A DNA stretch of 17,500 nucleotides, taken from contig CAUJGJ010000397.1 in NCBI GenBank assembly GCA_963170055.1, forward strand, positions 4,340,001-4,357,500. Direction: 5' to 3'. The first letter of the stretch is position 1. Every line of letters starts with the position of its first letter. A program made the translations under genes and the position numbers. The stretch comes from Halisarca cf. caerulea (taxonomy: Eukaryota > Porifera > Demospongiae > Chondrillida > Halisarcidae). The notes under the pieces were generated by a model, which searched no databases, was not told the origin of the DNA, and worked only from the letters and a program-made list of their open reading frames with translations. Below are positions 1-11,066 of this stretch, piece after piece.

Positions 1-435
1 CTTCTTACGTAGCCTATCTTTCTCCAGCCTTGCTCTTTTGGATTCCTCTGATTCCCCTTCTTTCCATCTTCGCTTCCTTTCTTGCTTCTGTCAAACCTTT
101 CCCTTCAATTCTTCATCCTCACAGTTCTTACCAACTTGTACTGCACATTTTTGCTTTTCCCTGGCTTGCTTCTTTTGCAATCTTTCCTTTACTAGTCTTT
201 CCTTTCTTGCTCCTTCGGATTCCCCTTCCTGCCATCGCCGTTTTCTTTGGAAAGCATTTTCTTTCCTCTTCATTTCTTCCTCTTCAGTTGCCATTTCCAA
301 CTTAGCTTTCCTATATTTTGCCATCATTTCCAGTCTTGCTGTTCGGTCTTCAGGACTTTCTTTGTCCAGCTGCTTCTTTCTGTATTCCTGGTACACTTTC
401 AGTTTTTTGGACCTTATCTCTTCAGTTTCCTTCTC

Positions 436-770
436 TAGTCGTTTCTGTTGATTTGTAAGCAATACTTTCAGCCTCTTATCTCTTTCTTCTGCTGTTTCCT
501 TTTCTAATCGCTTCTGCTGGTTTGTAACCAACGTTCTGAGTCTTTTATCCCTATCTTCTGCTGTTTCCTTTTCTAATCACTTCTGCTGGTTTGTAACCAG
601 CGTTCTGAGTCTTTTATCCCTATCTTCTGCTGTCTCCTTCTCTAGGCGCTTCTGTTGGGTTGAAACCAACTTAATCTGCCTTTTATCCCTATCTTCTGCT
701 GTCTCCTTTTTCCAAACGTTTGTGTTGATTTGCAACTAATATTCCTAGCCTCTTGTCACGTTCTTCTGCA
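436..770 (-). repeat. 69-bp tandem repeats encoding the 23-residue repeat
   Basis: The nucleotide sequence repeats with a 69-bp period (for example units starting near 510, 579 and 648), equal to one 23-residue protein repeat. Adjacent units differ at only a few bases, which points to recent unit duplication. One copy carries the nonsense change at 577-579. Confidence 0.75.
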
Positions 771-997
771 GTCTCCAGTTCAATGGTTTTTTTCTGTGTA
801 ATCTTCATCATTTCCAGTCGAGATTCTCTCTGTTCTATACTCTCTTTCTCCCGATGTTTCCTTTGACTAATAGCAAATTGTTCCAGTCTATCTACATGAG
901 AATTGCCACTTTTTTCTTTGAGTTCCTTATCCCTGTCACTGCAATCCATTACAGTAGATATACAATTTTTCTTCTGTTTATCTTCCATGCTGTCTAC

Positions 998-1054
998 AGG
1001 TCCTGGATTACGTTCGACATCGCCAGCTAAGAGTAACAGTAATAGTAATAATCG
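998..1054 (-). other. 2A ribosome-skipping peptide 2
   Basis: Residues about 187-205 hold a run of leucines followed by AGDVERNPGP, a second complete 2A consensus in the same frame, 127 residues after the first. If both act, the ORF gives three products: a leader, a small peptide with a hydrophobic helix, and the STPR-repeat protein starting with Pro. The eight-Leu stretch just upstream would serve in the ribosome tunnel and could also act as a signal-like segment. Confidence 0.88.
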
Positions 1055-1378
1055 TGCATAATAAAACGAACGTTTCGATAAGTGCTCATTAAACACAGAA
1101 CGGCGAACATTATGCGGCATATTTGTCAGATTTGGACATATTCGTAGAAAATGCAATTTCAATTCTGTACAATCTCTAAAGTTAGTTTCCATCTTACTGT
1201 GAGTCAAATTATAACCGAAATAGTGTTGCGTATATTCATTTTGACTCACATTACATTTATTAAACAGACGAGTCAATACAAAATCGATAGCAAACATCAA
1301 CAGCAGTATACAGGAAACAACCATTACACAAAAACATTTAGAGTTTAATGAATTTAATTTTATATTAAATGAACATTT

Positions 1379-1429
1379 GGGCCCAGGATTTAATTCTACA
1401 TCCCCAGAAAGTAGTAAAAGGAAATAGAC
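1379..1429 (-). other. 2A ribosome-skipping peptide 1
   Basis: Residues about 62-78 of the minus-strand ORF read VYFLLLLSGDVELNPGP. This matches the 2A consensus D-(V/I)-E-x-N-P-G-P, preceded by the usual hydrophobic Leu-rich stretch. In this family the ribosome fails to form the Gly-Pro bond and releases the upstream peptide; the final Pro would start the next product. The motif is intact here although the ORF further downstream is broken. Confidence 0.88.
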
Positions 1430-1761
1430 TAGGAGAGGAAAAACTAAATTATCTGAGGTACAGCCCGTAGCTGATAAACAGCTCTTGTGGACAAAGATGA
1501 CTATCTGGCCATGTGGATATATGTGAAATATGCAAATGTTGCACTTGTGCTGACTACATACACAATTACAAGTAATACAATCTAATAACTCAGCTACATG
1601 CTGTTGCACCAAGCTATACTGGTGATTACGTGCACCATAAGTCTTGCTAGAAACTCTACCCTACATTAAGAGAAAGGAAATGATGGTATGTCATAATAAA
1701 ATGAATTTACATAACCAAATTGACTTCTGAAAGTCCAGCAAAGCAGTAAATACTTTCTATG

Positions 1762-1879
1762 TGTTATGTGTGTTTGTTTGTTGGTGTGTGTATGGACATG
1801 TCGTAGTAAGAAAAGGTATCTTATAGCACGAGTGTGTGGGGTGGTCGTGGTGTATAAACTTTGTATATTTTACATATGT

Positions 1880-1922
<43 letters not shown>

Positions 1923-1988
1923 CGTGTGTGTGTGTGTCTGTGTCTCTGTGTGTGTGTATGTGTGTGCCCATGTGTATGTGTGTGTGCA

Positions 1989-2026
<38 letters not shown>

Positions 2027-2038
2027 TGTGTGTGTGCA
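1762..2038 (+). repeat. TG-rich microsatellite
   Basis: Long imperfect (TG)n on the plus strand, interrupted by TA, TC and TGC steps. Poly-Val/Cys or Thr/His open frames across it are low-complexity artefacts. Confidence 0.95.
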
Positions 2039-3069
2039 ATCTTTAATGCAGTAATAAAAGGTATGTTAGTGCAACAGTATATTGTATGCATGCATGGGGT
2101 GATTGTGGACATTGTATATTTTACACAATATTCTCATTTGTAGTACATAGTATGCATGTATATGTGTATGACAATGTGTAAGTGTTAGGTATACTGTTAG
2201 AAATAAAGTGCGAGGTTCACACCAATACAAATAACTCTTACGCCAGTACAGTGAAAATACACAAACAAAGAAGGGAGCGATTCCATTACTCCGTGTTTGA
2301 ATACGTATTGTTACACGATTTTTAGCATAATTTATTCTTACGTGAGATTCTTAGAGTGACGTAATCGCTTTATCACGTGACTAAGGAAGGGGAAATTTGT
2401 CAAGTGTGAAATGTTGGTTCGCTATCGAGAAGACTTTTCCTATATGGATACTTTTCATAGCCTTATTACAGTCAGTCGTTGTAGTTGAATCGCTACTATT
2501 TACACTTTTAACAATATTTATTGTTAAAAGATTTGACTTGTTTAAGTTCACATTGTTTGTTCGGTTGTGCGAAGAATATTTGTAAGTTACACAAACTGTT
2601 GCTATGATGTTGGGCTTTTCTTAACCTATATTTTCTAATTTTTTTTGTAGGGAATTTTCATTCGTGTGCTGACTATGGAGCAATTGTTAAATTGACTAGA
2701 TTACGCTGAAAGGTTTTGTTAGTACTTTCCACTTCTACGAGACGTAAAAGGAACATTTTCTTAATTTGGGACACCCCAAAGAGGTAAATCTGCTATTGCA
2801 TACCCTGTGTTATTATTATGAGTACTAATTCATTTTTATAGATTCTCGACGCCTATTGTATTTTGACGGCATCATCGATCAACACGGTAAGACTGTTTGT
2901 ATTGTATCGTTCTTGTCTTATTTCAGTTGTACTTTTTCGAACATCATCATGTAACTTACTTTAACAGTTAGAAACCTCATGTTTTAACATTCAATTTTAT
3001 TTATATTAATTTTGTACTTAATGCTAAGAATTATAAATTCATGCTGACCAATGTTTGATTTAGAACACA
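2039..3069 (+). other. Non-repetitive island with a possible short-intron spliced transcript
   Basis: No convincing protein was found here. Two consecutive stretches look like good plus-strand introns: about 2583-2651 (GTAAGT, pyrimidine-rich tail, TTTTTTTTGTAG) and 2783-2841 (GTAAAT, TACTAAT branch-like motif, TTTTTATAG). They would flank exons ending near 2582, at 2652-2782, and at 2842-2886 (45 nt, followed by GTAAGA). All frames of the middle exon contain stops and the upstream frame lacks an ATG, so this would be a noncoding or UTR transcript if real. It may also simply be intergenic sequence with chance splice consensus. Confidence 0.3.
2357..2380. promoter_or_regulatory. CRE-like and E-box motifs upstream of the possible transcript
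   Basis: TGACGTAA (2357-2364) resembles a CREB/ATF site, and TCACGTGA (2373-2380) is a palindromic CACGTG E-box. They lie 16 bases apart (start to start), about 200 bp upstream of the first candidate splice donor. Motifs this short occur by chance; their pairing and position are the only support. Confidence 0.25.
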
Positions 3070-3271
3070 GCGGATGAATGTGTGTGTGCATGTGGTTATG
3101 CGCATATCAGTTAATATTCCTTTAATAATAATATTTCTATTACTTATAACACACATCACAATGCAAGACTATAATCATGAGCATGTGTGTATACACATGT
3201 ACATGTCTCAATGTGTGTGCATGTGTATGCGTGAACAGACATGTCTCAGTGTGTGTGTATGCATGTACATG

Positions 3272-3315
<44 letters not shown>

Positions 3316-3470
3316 CATGTACATGTCTTAGTATGTGTGTGTGTTTATACCTTAACATAACCACTATGTATTCCTTACACTGTGAGTGCTATCATTATGC
3401 CTTCCATTTTATAATTTCCTGTAGTAAACTCGATCTCAGTATGTGTGTGTACACGAGTGTACATGTCTTA

Positions 3471-3511
<41 letters not shown>

Positions 3512-3724
3512 TGTGTGTCTGTATGCCTGTGTGTGTGTGTGTATGTGTGTACATGTCTCTCTGTGTGTACGCATGTACATGTCTAATGTTTGTGTATATG
3601 CCTTAACATAGCCACTATCCCTTATACTCTGTGAGTGCTGTGCCTTCCATTTTTACAAGTTTGTATAATTATCTCAGTGTATGTGTGTGTACGCATTTAC
3701 ATGTCTCAGTGTGTGTGTGTGTGT

Positions 3725-3764
<40 letters not shown>

Positions 3765-3971
3765 ATATGTATGTCACGTCTACATGTCTCCATGTGTGTA
3801 TATGCATGTACATGTCTTAGTGTTTATGTTTATGCCTTAACATAACCACTTTTCTTTACACTGTGAGTGCTGTGCCTTCCATTTTTATAAATTTTCTGTA
3901 ATTTCTCAGTGTGTGTACATGCACATATGTACATGTCTCAGTGAGTATGCGTGTAAATGTTTCACTTTGTG
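3070..3971 (+). repeat. TG-rich minisatellite with ~235-250-bp units
   Basis: Three units share the block CCTTAACATA(A/G)CCACT, then a TACACT- or ACTCT-GTGAGTGCT box and a CCTTCCATTTT box, starting near 3350, 3601 and 3836. Each is followed by TG tracts carrying several copies of ACATGTCTCAGTGTGTG-like sequence. This is a higher-order tandem repeat built on a (TG)n background. No coding sequence is supported. Confidence 0.8.
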
Positions 3972-3989
3972 TGTGTACATATGTACACA
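3972..3989. repeat. 18-bp perfect palindrome at a TG/CA strand switch
   Basis: TGTGTACATATGTACACA equals its own reverse complement. Upstream the plus strand is TG-rich for over 900 bp; downstream it becomes CA-rich for about 1.3 kb. The palindrome therefore marks an inversion of repeat polarity. Confidence 0.8.
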
Positions 3990-4469
3990 GTTTAAAACAC
4001 ATTTACTCATACAAATACACACATTCAATAAACAATTGACCAACATACTTTACATAGTGAACAGTATATAACGTACTAGTGGCACAAATACACATTGTAC
4101 ACATACACATGCAAAGACAGAGAGAGAGACACAGAAAAACACGCATGTACACACACAAACACATGTTCACACTATATGTGACCATATTATATAAACACAA
4201 ATGTACATAATATATTATCTTACATGCACACATACACATGCACATGCACACACACACAACTATGCACAATTGCACAGACAGACATCTGAACTAATTTCCA
4301 TTGACAAAGTCTACACACAGACAGGCACATGTGCACACACACACACACACACTCATAAACACACACACACAACTATGCACAATTGCACAGACAGACATCT
4401 GAACTAATTTCCAATGACAAAGTCTACACACAGACAGGCACATGTGCACACTCACACACTCATAAACAC

Positions 4470-4522
<53 letters not shown>

Positions 4523-4653
4523 CCCCTACTAAATACACAAACATTTTCCACACATATAGACATTCATGTAAGAACAAACATAACTCACACACAAGTACAT
4601 AGCCAATACGTATGCTATAACAACAAAGGTAATCACACAACACACTCCCACAT
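3990..4653. repeat. CA-rich repeats including a 113-bp tandem duplication
   Basis: CA-rich on plus. A 113-bp unit beginning AACTATGCACAATTGCACAG at 4258 is repeated at 4371 with a single obvious base change in the core plus microsatellite length differences. (CA)n tracts follow at 4468-4518. The remainder to 4653 is less repetitive and shows no gene. Confidence 0.8.
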
Positions 4654-4711
4654 AGCTTACAGCACAGATGGCTGAAGAACGACGACCAAGGAATATAACT
4701 TATAGTACTAG
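4654..4711 (-). repeat. Diverged cassette, copy 1 (minus-strand splice-like ends)
   Basis: On minus this reads CTAG, 47 nt, then GTAAGCT. A homologous cassette lies at 5335-5395 with the same ends. A shared CAACAAAGGTAATCACAC element precedes each on plus (about 4621 and 5248). It could be a short exon of a minus-strand transcript or simply part of a duplicated segment. Confidence 0.4.
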
Positions 4712-4731
4712 TTATGGTTGTATTTACGTGG

Positions 4732-4732
<1 letters not shown>

Positions 4733-4802
<70 letters not shown>

Positions 4803-4808
4803 ACACAT

Positions 4809-4868
<60 letters not shown>
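4733..4868. repeat. Near-pure (CA)n microsatellite
   Basis: About 130 bp of CA dinucleotides on plus with one interruption near 4801-4810. It is the purest alternating purine-pyrimidine tract on this strand and has potential to form Z-DNA. Confidence 0.95.
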
Positions 4869-4872
<4 letters not shown>

Positions 4873-5334
4873 AAGTGTAATACCGATATAAACACACCAT
4901 GCATGCAAGGTAAGACAGGGTAACTTGGAACGAACGGGTAAAAGTAGGGTCAATAGTAAATTACAGATAAATTTTAGGGTCTACTTATTGCCTCCACGAA
5001 CTGGGCGTTCAGCAGTGGCAAGTATGGCTGGGCACCTCAAGCAGTATAGACCCTGTTCCAATTTTCCCCACTTTATCCTACATACGTACATAAACACACA
5101 AACCCACACACACACACTTTCCCCATTGCAAACACGTATATACATATACTATGTATACATATTACTCACATGTACATAAATAAATGTAATAACACACATG
5201 GATCACACACGAATACACTGACACACACGCACACCATCTTACACTGTATCAACAAAGGTAATCACACTGAAGACAATCCCAGCAAAGCCATATACACAAA
5301 GAGACACACACCGACTCTAAACAGAAACGTACAA
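4869..5334. other. CA-rich region without a recognisable gene
   Basis: Mixed low-complexity CA sequence with short non-repetitive stretches. Open frames here have no recognisable domain. The segment around 5240-5334 is related to that around 4610-4653, as part of a diverged duplication. Confidence 0.5.
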
Positions 5335-5395
5335 AGCTTACGAAGGCACAGACGAGAGAAAAACGGGACCAAATGGAAACAATTTGTAGTACTAG
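5335..5395 (-). repeat. Diverged cassette, copy 2 (minus-strand splice-like ends)
   Basis: Minus strand: CTAG, 50 nt, then GTAAGCT. It aligns with 4654-4711 along its length, including TAGTACTA at the acceptor side and CTGTGC near the donor side. The inner lengths of 47 and 50 nt differ by three. Confidence 0.4.
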
Positions 5396-5711
5396 GAGAA
5401 ATAGTATTCATGTAGTCAACGTGCTCTGGCGCAACTATCAACCTTTGACCCCGGTGCATGGTTACGCAATAGTTTCGCTTCATTTAGCAAATAAAAGCAA
5501 CAAATACTTGCTTACCATGCTCCGCAGTATGGAGAGACTTTATCAAACCCGAAAAATGCGTTGAGAAACACAGAGGAAGACAACGACAATCGAACGACCA
5601 CTTGAGAACGGCTTTCCGATGAAGAACAGCTGCAAACTTTCTAAAGTTCCATTCCGCGCTTTTGCCGCGGCATTTTATGGCTAAAAAATGGAAGATTTCT
5701 GGCTTCGCTTC
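5396..5711 (+). other. Non-repetitive island with a candidate tiny first coding exon at 5688-5711
   Basis: This stretch separates the CA-rich (left) from the TG-rich (right) repeats. At its right end AAAAAATGG gives a good start context, and 24 nt encoding MEDFWLRF run into a perfect GTAAGTG donor at 5712. On minus, a CATG-GTAAGC donor-like site lies at 5508-5516. The layout resembles a short divergent promoter with first exons on both sides, but no downstream coding exon can be proven, so this is a weak suggestion. Confidence 0.25.
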
Positions 5712-5822
5712 GTAAGTGTCTAAGCCTGTTACTGTGTGGAAGTGTTTAATATGTTTATTTTAAATATTGATGTATTAATGCCTTTGATTATGGGTCTGGT
5801 AGCACTATAGACACCCTGTATG

Positions 5823-7046
<1,224 letters not shown>

Positions 7047-7083
7047 CATAGATACTCTATACTTCGCAACCGGGATTGGAATC
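7047..7083 (+). repeat. P element left terminal inverted repeat
   Basis: 37 bp, matching the reverse complement of 13212-13248 at 36 positions (difference at 7061). Confidence 0.92.
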
Positions 7084-7849
7084 AATCTATATAGCGTATA
7101 AAATTCTGTAATTATAACGTGCGCGTTACATATAAATATTTATAATGACATCATTTCCGGCGTGACAGGGGGTGTTGTACCTTGAAAGCAAACGAGAACA
7201 GATGCTACTGGTTTTCGGCTCACCGCTTCGCTTTTCCCGCTCTTATTCCTAAAGCTCTTGTTTCTACCCCTAGTTGAAGATGTATATCGAACGAATGTGA
7301 CGATTTGGAACTTCTCCAAAGTTTAGCTATTGAATTCGACGATGTCGAAAATTGTTTTTATACACGGCCGTGTCCGTATTTGTATTCCACATAGTTCACT
7401 CGTGGTTTGCCCGATAAAACCTCACTGGACATCGTTGGCATCCCAAAGAACTTGTGCGTGCTATAGTATAAGTTTTTTGCTAATACTCAGTTCCTGTTCT
7501 GAGATACGAAGCGATTTTCGGTCAAAAAGATCCCCTACCAACGTGCCCATTGGTGGAAGGGCTAGCGATCTCCAACCGTGTCCGATTGTTTCGCGGTTTT
7601 CGCTATTCTGTAGGCCAATGACGGCTGCTTACTATGATGCTAAATATCCGATCAGAATACGAATAGTTGTAGAGATATACGGTTCGGAAGTGAACGACCC
7701 GTACGAGCTTTTTAACTTCCCTGACTCGGCAAATGAACCACAACAAAGGCCATTGTTATGATAACAATAAGGCAATGTATAAATATCATTATTTATGCAC
7801 GAAACGGCACTGAACAGCTGAATAGCCAGGCCCAGTAATCGCTTTTGGT
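7084..7849 (+). promoter_or_regulatory. P element 5' region (leader/promoter; no firm gene)
   Basis: This lies between the left terminal repeat and the first transposase exon. It must hold the promoter and 5' UTR. An ATG frame at 7342-7761 (139 codons) has no recognisable domain and no THAP zinc-finger pattern; it may be chance or an extra leader exon. No TATA box can be assigned with confidence. Confidence 0.4.
7160..7180 (+). repeat. P element left subterminal inverted repeat
   Basis: GCGTGACAGGGGGTGTTGTA and the next base, inverted at 13168-13188 with one mismatch. It lies 113 bp from the left end, against 60 bp on the right. In P elements the subterminal repeats act as auxiliary transposase or host-factor sites. 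Confidence 0.85.
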
Positions 7850-7959
7850 ATGAATGAGAGTACAAGTTCTGGGATTGTGCAAAAGAGGAAACTTCCAGGC
7901 AAGGGAAAGAGGATAGGCAAAGCACCTAAGAAGAGAAAAAATGAATCAGAGGTTAGTGC

Positions 7960-8220
7960 AACAAGTAATTCGAGTTAAAAACTCGTGGGGGCTGCCGCCC
8001 CACGCACTCGAATCACTTGCAAAGCATTGGAGTGTAAGTGCACAGCTGAACATTCATTGAACATACTGTTTATTGTAACTGGACAATTGTTTTGAAAACA
8101 ATTGCCATATTTGACAATTGTTTTCAAAACAATTCCTATAACTCATTCCTGTATAAATTCATACTTCTCTATTACTATTATATAAATTCTCTATTACAAG
8201 ACTTTTCTTCAAATCCATAT

Positions 8221-8251
<31 letters not shown>

Positions 8252-8318
8252 CGGACGAGCGTTACACACCGGAAGTCCAAATGAAAACAATATAGGGGCT
8301 GCCTGCGGCAGCCCCTAA
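7960..8318 (-). mobile_element. Small non-autonomous transposon with hairpin ends, copy A (intron 1)
   Basis: About 359 bp and near-identical to copy B at 10700-11057 in reverse orientation. One end folds as nested hairpins (CAAGTAATTCGAGT pairing with ACTCGAATCACTTG around a GGGGGCTGCCGCCCC core). The other end is the hairpin AGGGGCTGCC-TGC-GGCAGCCCCT. The middle holds two AATTGTTTTNAAAACAATT palindromes and a TA dinucleotide tract. It lies just after the GTTAGT donor of transposase intron 1. The flanking 9-mers agree only in GTGC, so its target duplication has decayed. It has no coding capacity. Confidence 0.85.
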
Positions 8319-10690
8319 AAAATGTGCACTAAAACAGTACACATATACAGTGAATATTACATAAACACAAAGCAACAGATACTGTATACTTTGCAATCAT
8401 GCGTACAGGTACCAACTTTGCCCAAATATTGGATCCAGCAGATAATTGACAACAAGATGAAATACCACAAAATAGTAGAGGTTAACTCTGTTCCACCTCG
8501 ACACTGCCACACCCATACTGTGCAAATATCTGAGGGTATTATGCAAGTGGAGATTTTCGGACACCATCTAAATGTTTCAACGACACCTGCCCTTTCAGTT
8601 CTAGACAAGCTCCCCAAAAGAACATCCAATGTTAGAAAGATTGAGGAAATTGACAAGCTTGCCCTATGCACAGGCAATAGTGATTACAACATGCTACAGC
8701 TAGCTGGCAAGCATGGAAAGTTTGTGGACAAACAACTGAAAACAGTAGCCAAGATAGAAGGAAAGGTTATCCGACATGTCAACTGTTCCATACTCATGAG
8801 CAGTACAGACAAAGGAACTAGGTGTACTGCTCGCACGGAGCATAGGAAGTCTCTACTGGTACAAGTTGCCCGTAAGAGAAGAAGAAAACAAGGTACAATA
8901 CAACATTGAGTAGTATACTAACTACAATGTCATGTATACATACTAGCTGTTTTACTATACTAGCTATTAAATGTTGTATATACACCACTTTATTGCAGGG
9001 CCTCCAAATCTCACAACGCCATTTAATGTGCTTGATACACCTGGCAAGAAAAGACAAGTACAATACCACCAACGGAGGGTAAAGGCTTTGCTGATGAAGA
9101 ACAAGAGACTGGATGCTAGACTGGAGAAGCTACAACAGGAATCATCAGTTACTGTTGATGACGACTTGTCTAGTGATCTGATCTCAATTATGTCTAATGA
9201 AGAGAAGAAAGTAGAAGAACTTCCAGGGACAGACATACAGCGACTATTCTGGGAGCAACAGGTACATGCATACATGCATGATTGTGAATTTTGTCCATAT
9301 TTTTCTTGGGTGTGACCTATACTCAAGTAAATACAGTATATCAGAAGTCTATATCTGCATATCCTTAAAGAAGAAAGCTGTTCAAGTAGGAGGACCAAAA
9401 GGCATGAGATGGCACCCTCTTATGATCAAGTGGTGTTTGTACTTAAAGTCACTCTCAACATCGGCTTACAACACCCTTCAGGACGTTTTAAGGTTGCCAT
9501 CCACCAGAACTTTGAGGGACTACACTCTCTGGATGACGGCTGAACCAGGTCAGCTCATCAGCTTATTGATTCTACTGCAGCCACAATAATTAATTATACA
9601 TTCCATTTGCTATATGTCAGGTATTCACACGGAGGTACTTGAGAACCTTGCTGATAAGACAGAAGACTTGAAAGCAAAGTATGTTGTTTTGGCTTTTGAT
9701 GAAATGAAGATTAAGCAGGACCTAGTATATGACAAGCACAAAGGACACATAATTGGCTATGTGAACCTAGGAAATACTGAGCAACAGCTTTGCAATCTAG
9801 AGCAGGGTACTCAAGCTAACACACCAGCCACCCATGTACTCCAGTTCATGGTAAGGGCGATCACAGGGAACCTCAACTACCCCATTTGCCACTATGCAAC
9901 TGATAGCATCACTGGAGAACAGTTAATGGGCATTGTGTGGGGAGTTATCGAGGCTGTTGAATCAACTGGTCTGAAGGTTGTCATTGTTACTGCAGATGGT
10001 GCTTCACAAAACAGGAAATTCTTCCGCCTACACCCAGCTAATCATAGTAACATCCAAAATGGCATCATGTATAAGACTCCCAACCTTTTTGCCCCTGAAA
10101 GGAATGTGTATTTTATGAGTGATGTCCCTCACCTCATGAAGATAACTCGTAACTGTTGGGAGAAGTCTGGATTAGGCAGTTCTCGGCTTATGACGGTAAG
10201 ATAAATTGTATATGAATTTTATGCATAATAAGGAATCTGCATGGCTAGTGGATGTACATGCATGGTACGTATATATTAATATATTTAATTTCCATATATG
10301 GATTGTTCAACATGCAGAAAGGAGGCCAGTATACTATTTGGAGGCAACTGCAAGATCTGTTCAGGAAAACACACTCAGAATCTGGACTGTATATAGGCAA
10401 TAAACTCACTAGGGAACACGTATACCTGACATCCTATTCCAGAATGAGAGTGGATTTAGCAGCCCAGGTTCGTTTATACGTATGTGCTGCATGTACTTAA
10501 AAGGCAATAACTGTTGAGTATAATAATTATATTATGTAATATGTATAATTATATGCATTCACTTTCAATATAGTACACATTCTGAATCATTTAGGTTTTG
10601 AGTCAATCAGTGGCAAAAGCCCTAGTGTTCTACCAGCAGAGCACAGGTGTACAAGACACCAAGTCCACCGAACAATTTGTCCGTTTTATG

Positions 10691-10699
10691 GATTGCTTT
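10691..10699 (+). repeat. Target-site duplication of copy B (left)
   Basis: GATTGCTTT; the partner is at 11058-11066. Confidence 0.9.
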
Positions 10700-11057
10700 T
10701 TAGGGGCTGCCACAGGCAGCCCCTATATTGTTTTCATTTGGACTTCCGGTGTGTAACGCTCGTCCGATATATATACATATATATATATATATATAATATG
10801 GATTTGAAGAAAAGTCTTATAATAGAGAATTTATATAATAGTAATAGAGAAGTATGAATTTATACAGAAATGAGTTATAGGAATTGTTTTGAAAACAATT
10901 GCCAAATATGGCAATTGTTTTCAAAACAATCATCCAGTTACAATAAACAGTATGTTCAATGACTGTTCAGCTGTGCACTTACACTCCAATGCTTTGCAAG
11001 TGATTCGAGTGCGTGGGGCGGCAGCCCCCACGAGTTTTTAACTCGAATTACTTGTTT
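10700..11057 (+). mobile_element. Small non-autonomous transposon with hairpin ends, copy B (in coding exon 7)
   Basis: The 358-bp insert is flanked by a perfect 9-bp direct repeat GATTGCTTT at 10691-10699 and 11058-11066. This defines both ends: TTAGGGGCTGCC on one side and, reversed, AAACAAGTAATTCG on the other. The ends are not classical terminal inverted repeats; each is itself a hairpin sharing a GGGGCTGCC core. A 9-bp duplication would suit Mutator-like elements, but no transposase is available to confirm. Frame and residues match the transposase family on both sides of the insert, so it is a recent disruption. Confidence 0.9.
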
Positions 11058-11066
11058 GATTGCTTT
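11058..11066 (+). repeat. Target-site duplication of copy B (right)
   Basis: GATTGCTTT, identical to 10691-10699. The transposase reading frame resumes with the codons that follow. Confidence 0.9.

Larger units (their letters stand above)
1..1612 (-). pseudogene. Decayed ORF with two 2A peptides and STPR-like 23-residue repeats (partial)
   Basis: Read on minus, the frame is open from about 1660. It encodes a ~77-residue leader, a first 2A motif ending at 1379, a ~127-residue middle segment with a hydrophobic helix (residues about 94-114), a second 2A motif ending at 998, and then a basic, highly charged tract of about nine 23-residue repeats of the type RLEKETAEERDKRL. Such repeats resemble the STPR (score-and-three) DNA-binding repeat family. 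The frame is broken three times: a one-base insertion in the T run at 706-712, an in-frame TGA at 577-579, and another at 91-93, after which the same repeat-like protein continues to the window edge. No in-frame ATG precedes the first 2A, so the true start is lost or lies in an upstream exon. 2A leaders and STPR-like repeats both occur in invertebrate transposon proteins, so a relic of a mobile-element ORF is likely; the catalytic part would lie left of the window. Confidence 0.75.

Noticed and set aside
2385..2585. Hydrophobic open frame of about 60 residues
   Set aside because: No ATG in frame; the composition reflects AT-rich sequence.
4668..4871. ATG frame starting MAEERRPRN that runs into (CA)n
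   Set aside because: Only about 20 non-repetitive codons; the same DNA is part of the duplicated minus-strand cassette.
7342..7761. 139-codon ATG frame in the P element 5' region, considered as a THAP-domain exon
   Set aside because: It lacks the C-x2-4-C...C-x2-H and AVPTY pattern of THAP, and another frame is also open over part of it; there is no recognisable domain.
8220..8253. TATATA tract read as a promoter TATA box
   Set aside because: It is an internal TA repeat of the small transposon and is present in both copies.
8322..8408. Upstream part of the open frame before transposase exon 2
   Set aside because: The family match starts after the CGTACAG acceptor at 8408; the sequence before it is intron and transposon flank.
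7960..11057. Copies A and B as the long terminal inverted repeats of one foldback transposon enclosing the transposase
   Set aside because: Copy B has its own 9-bp target duplication on both sides, and transposase exons continue outside both copies.
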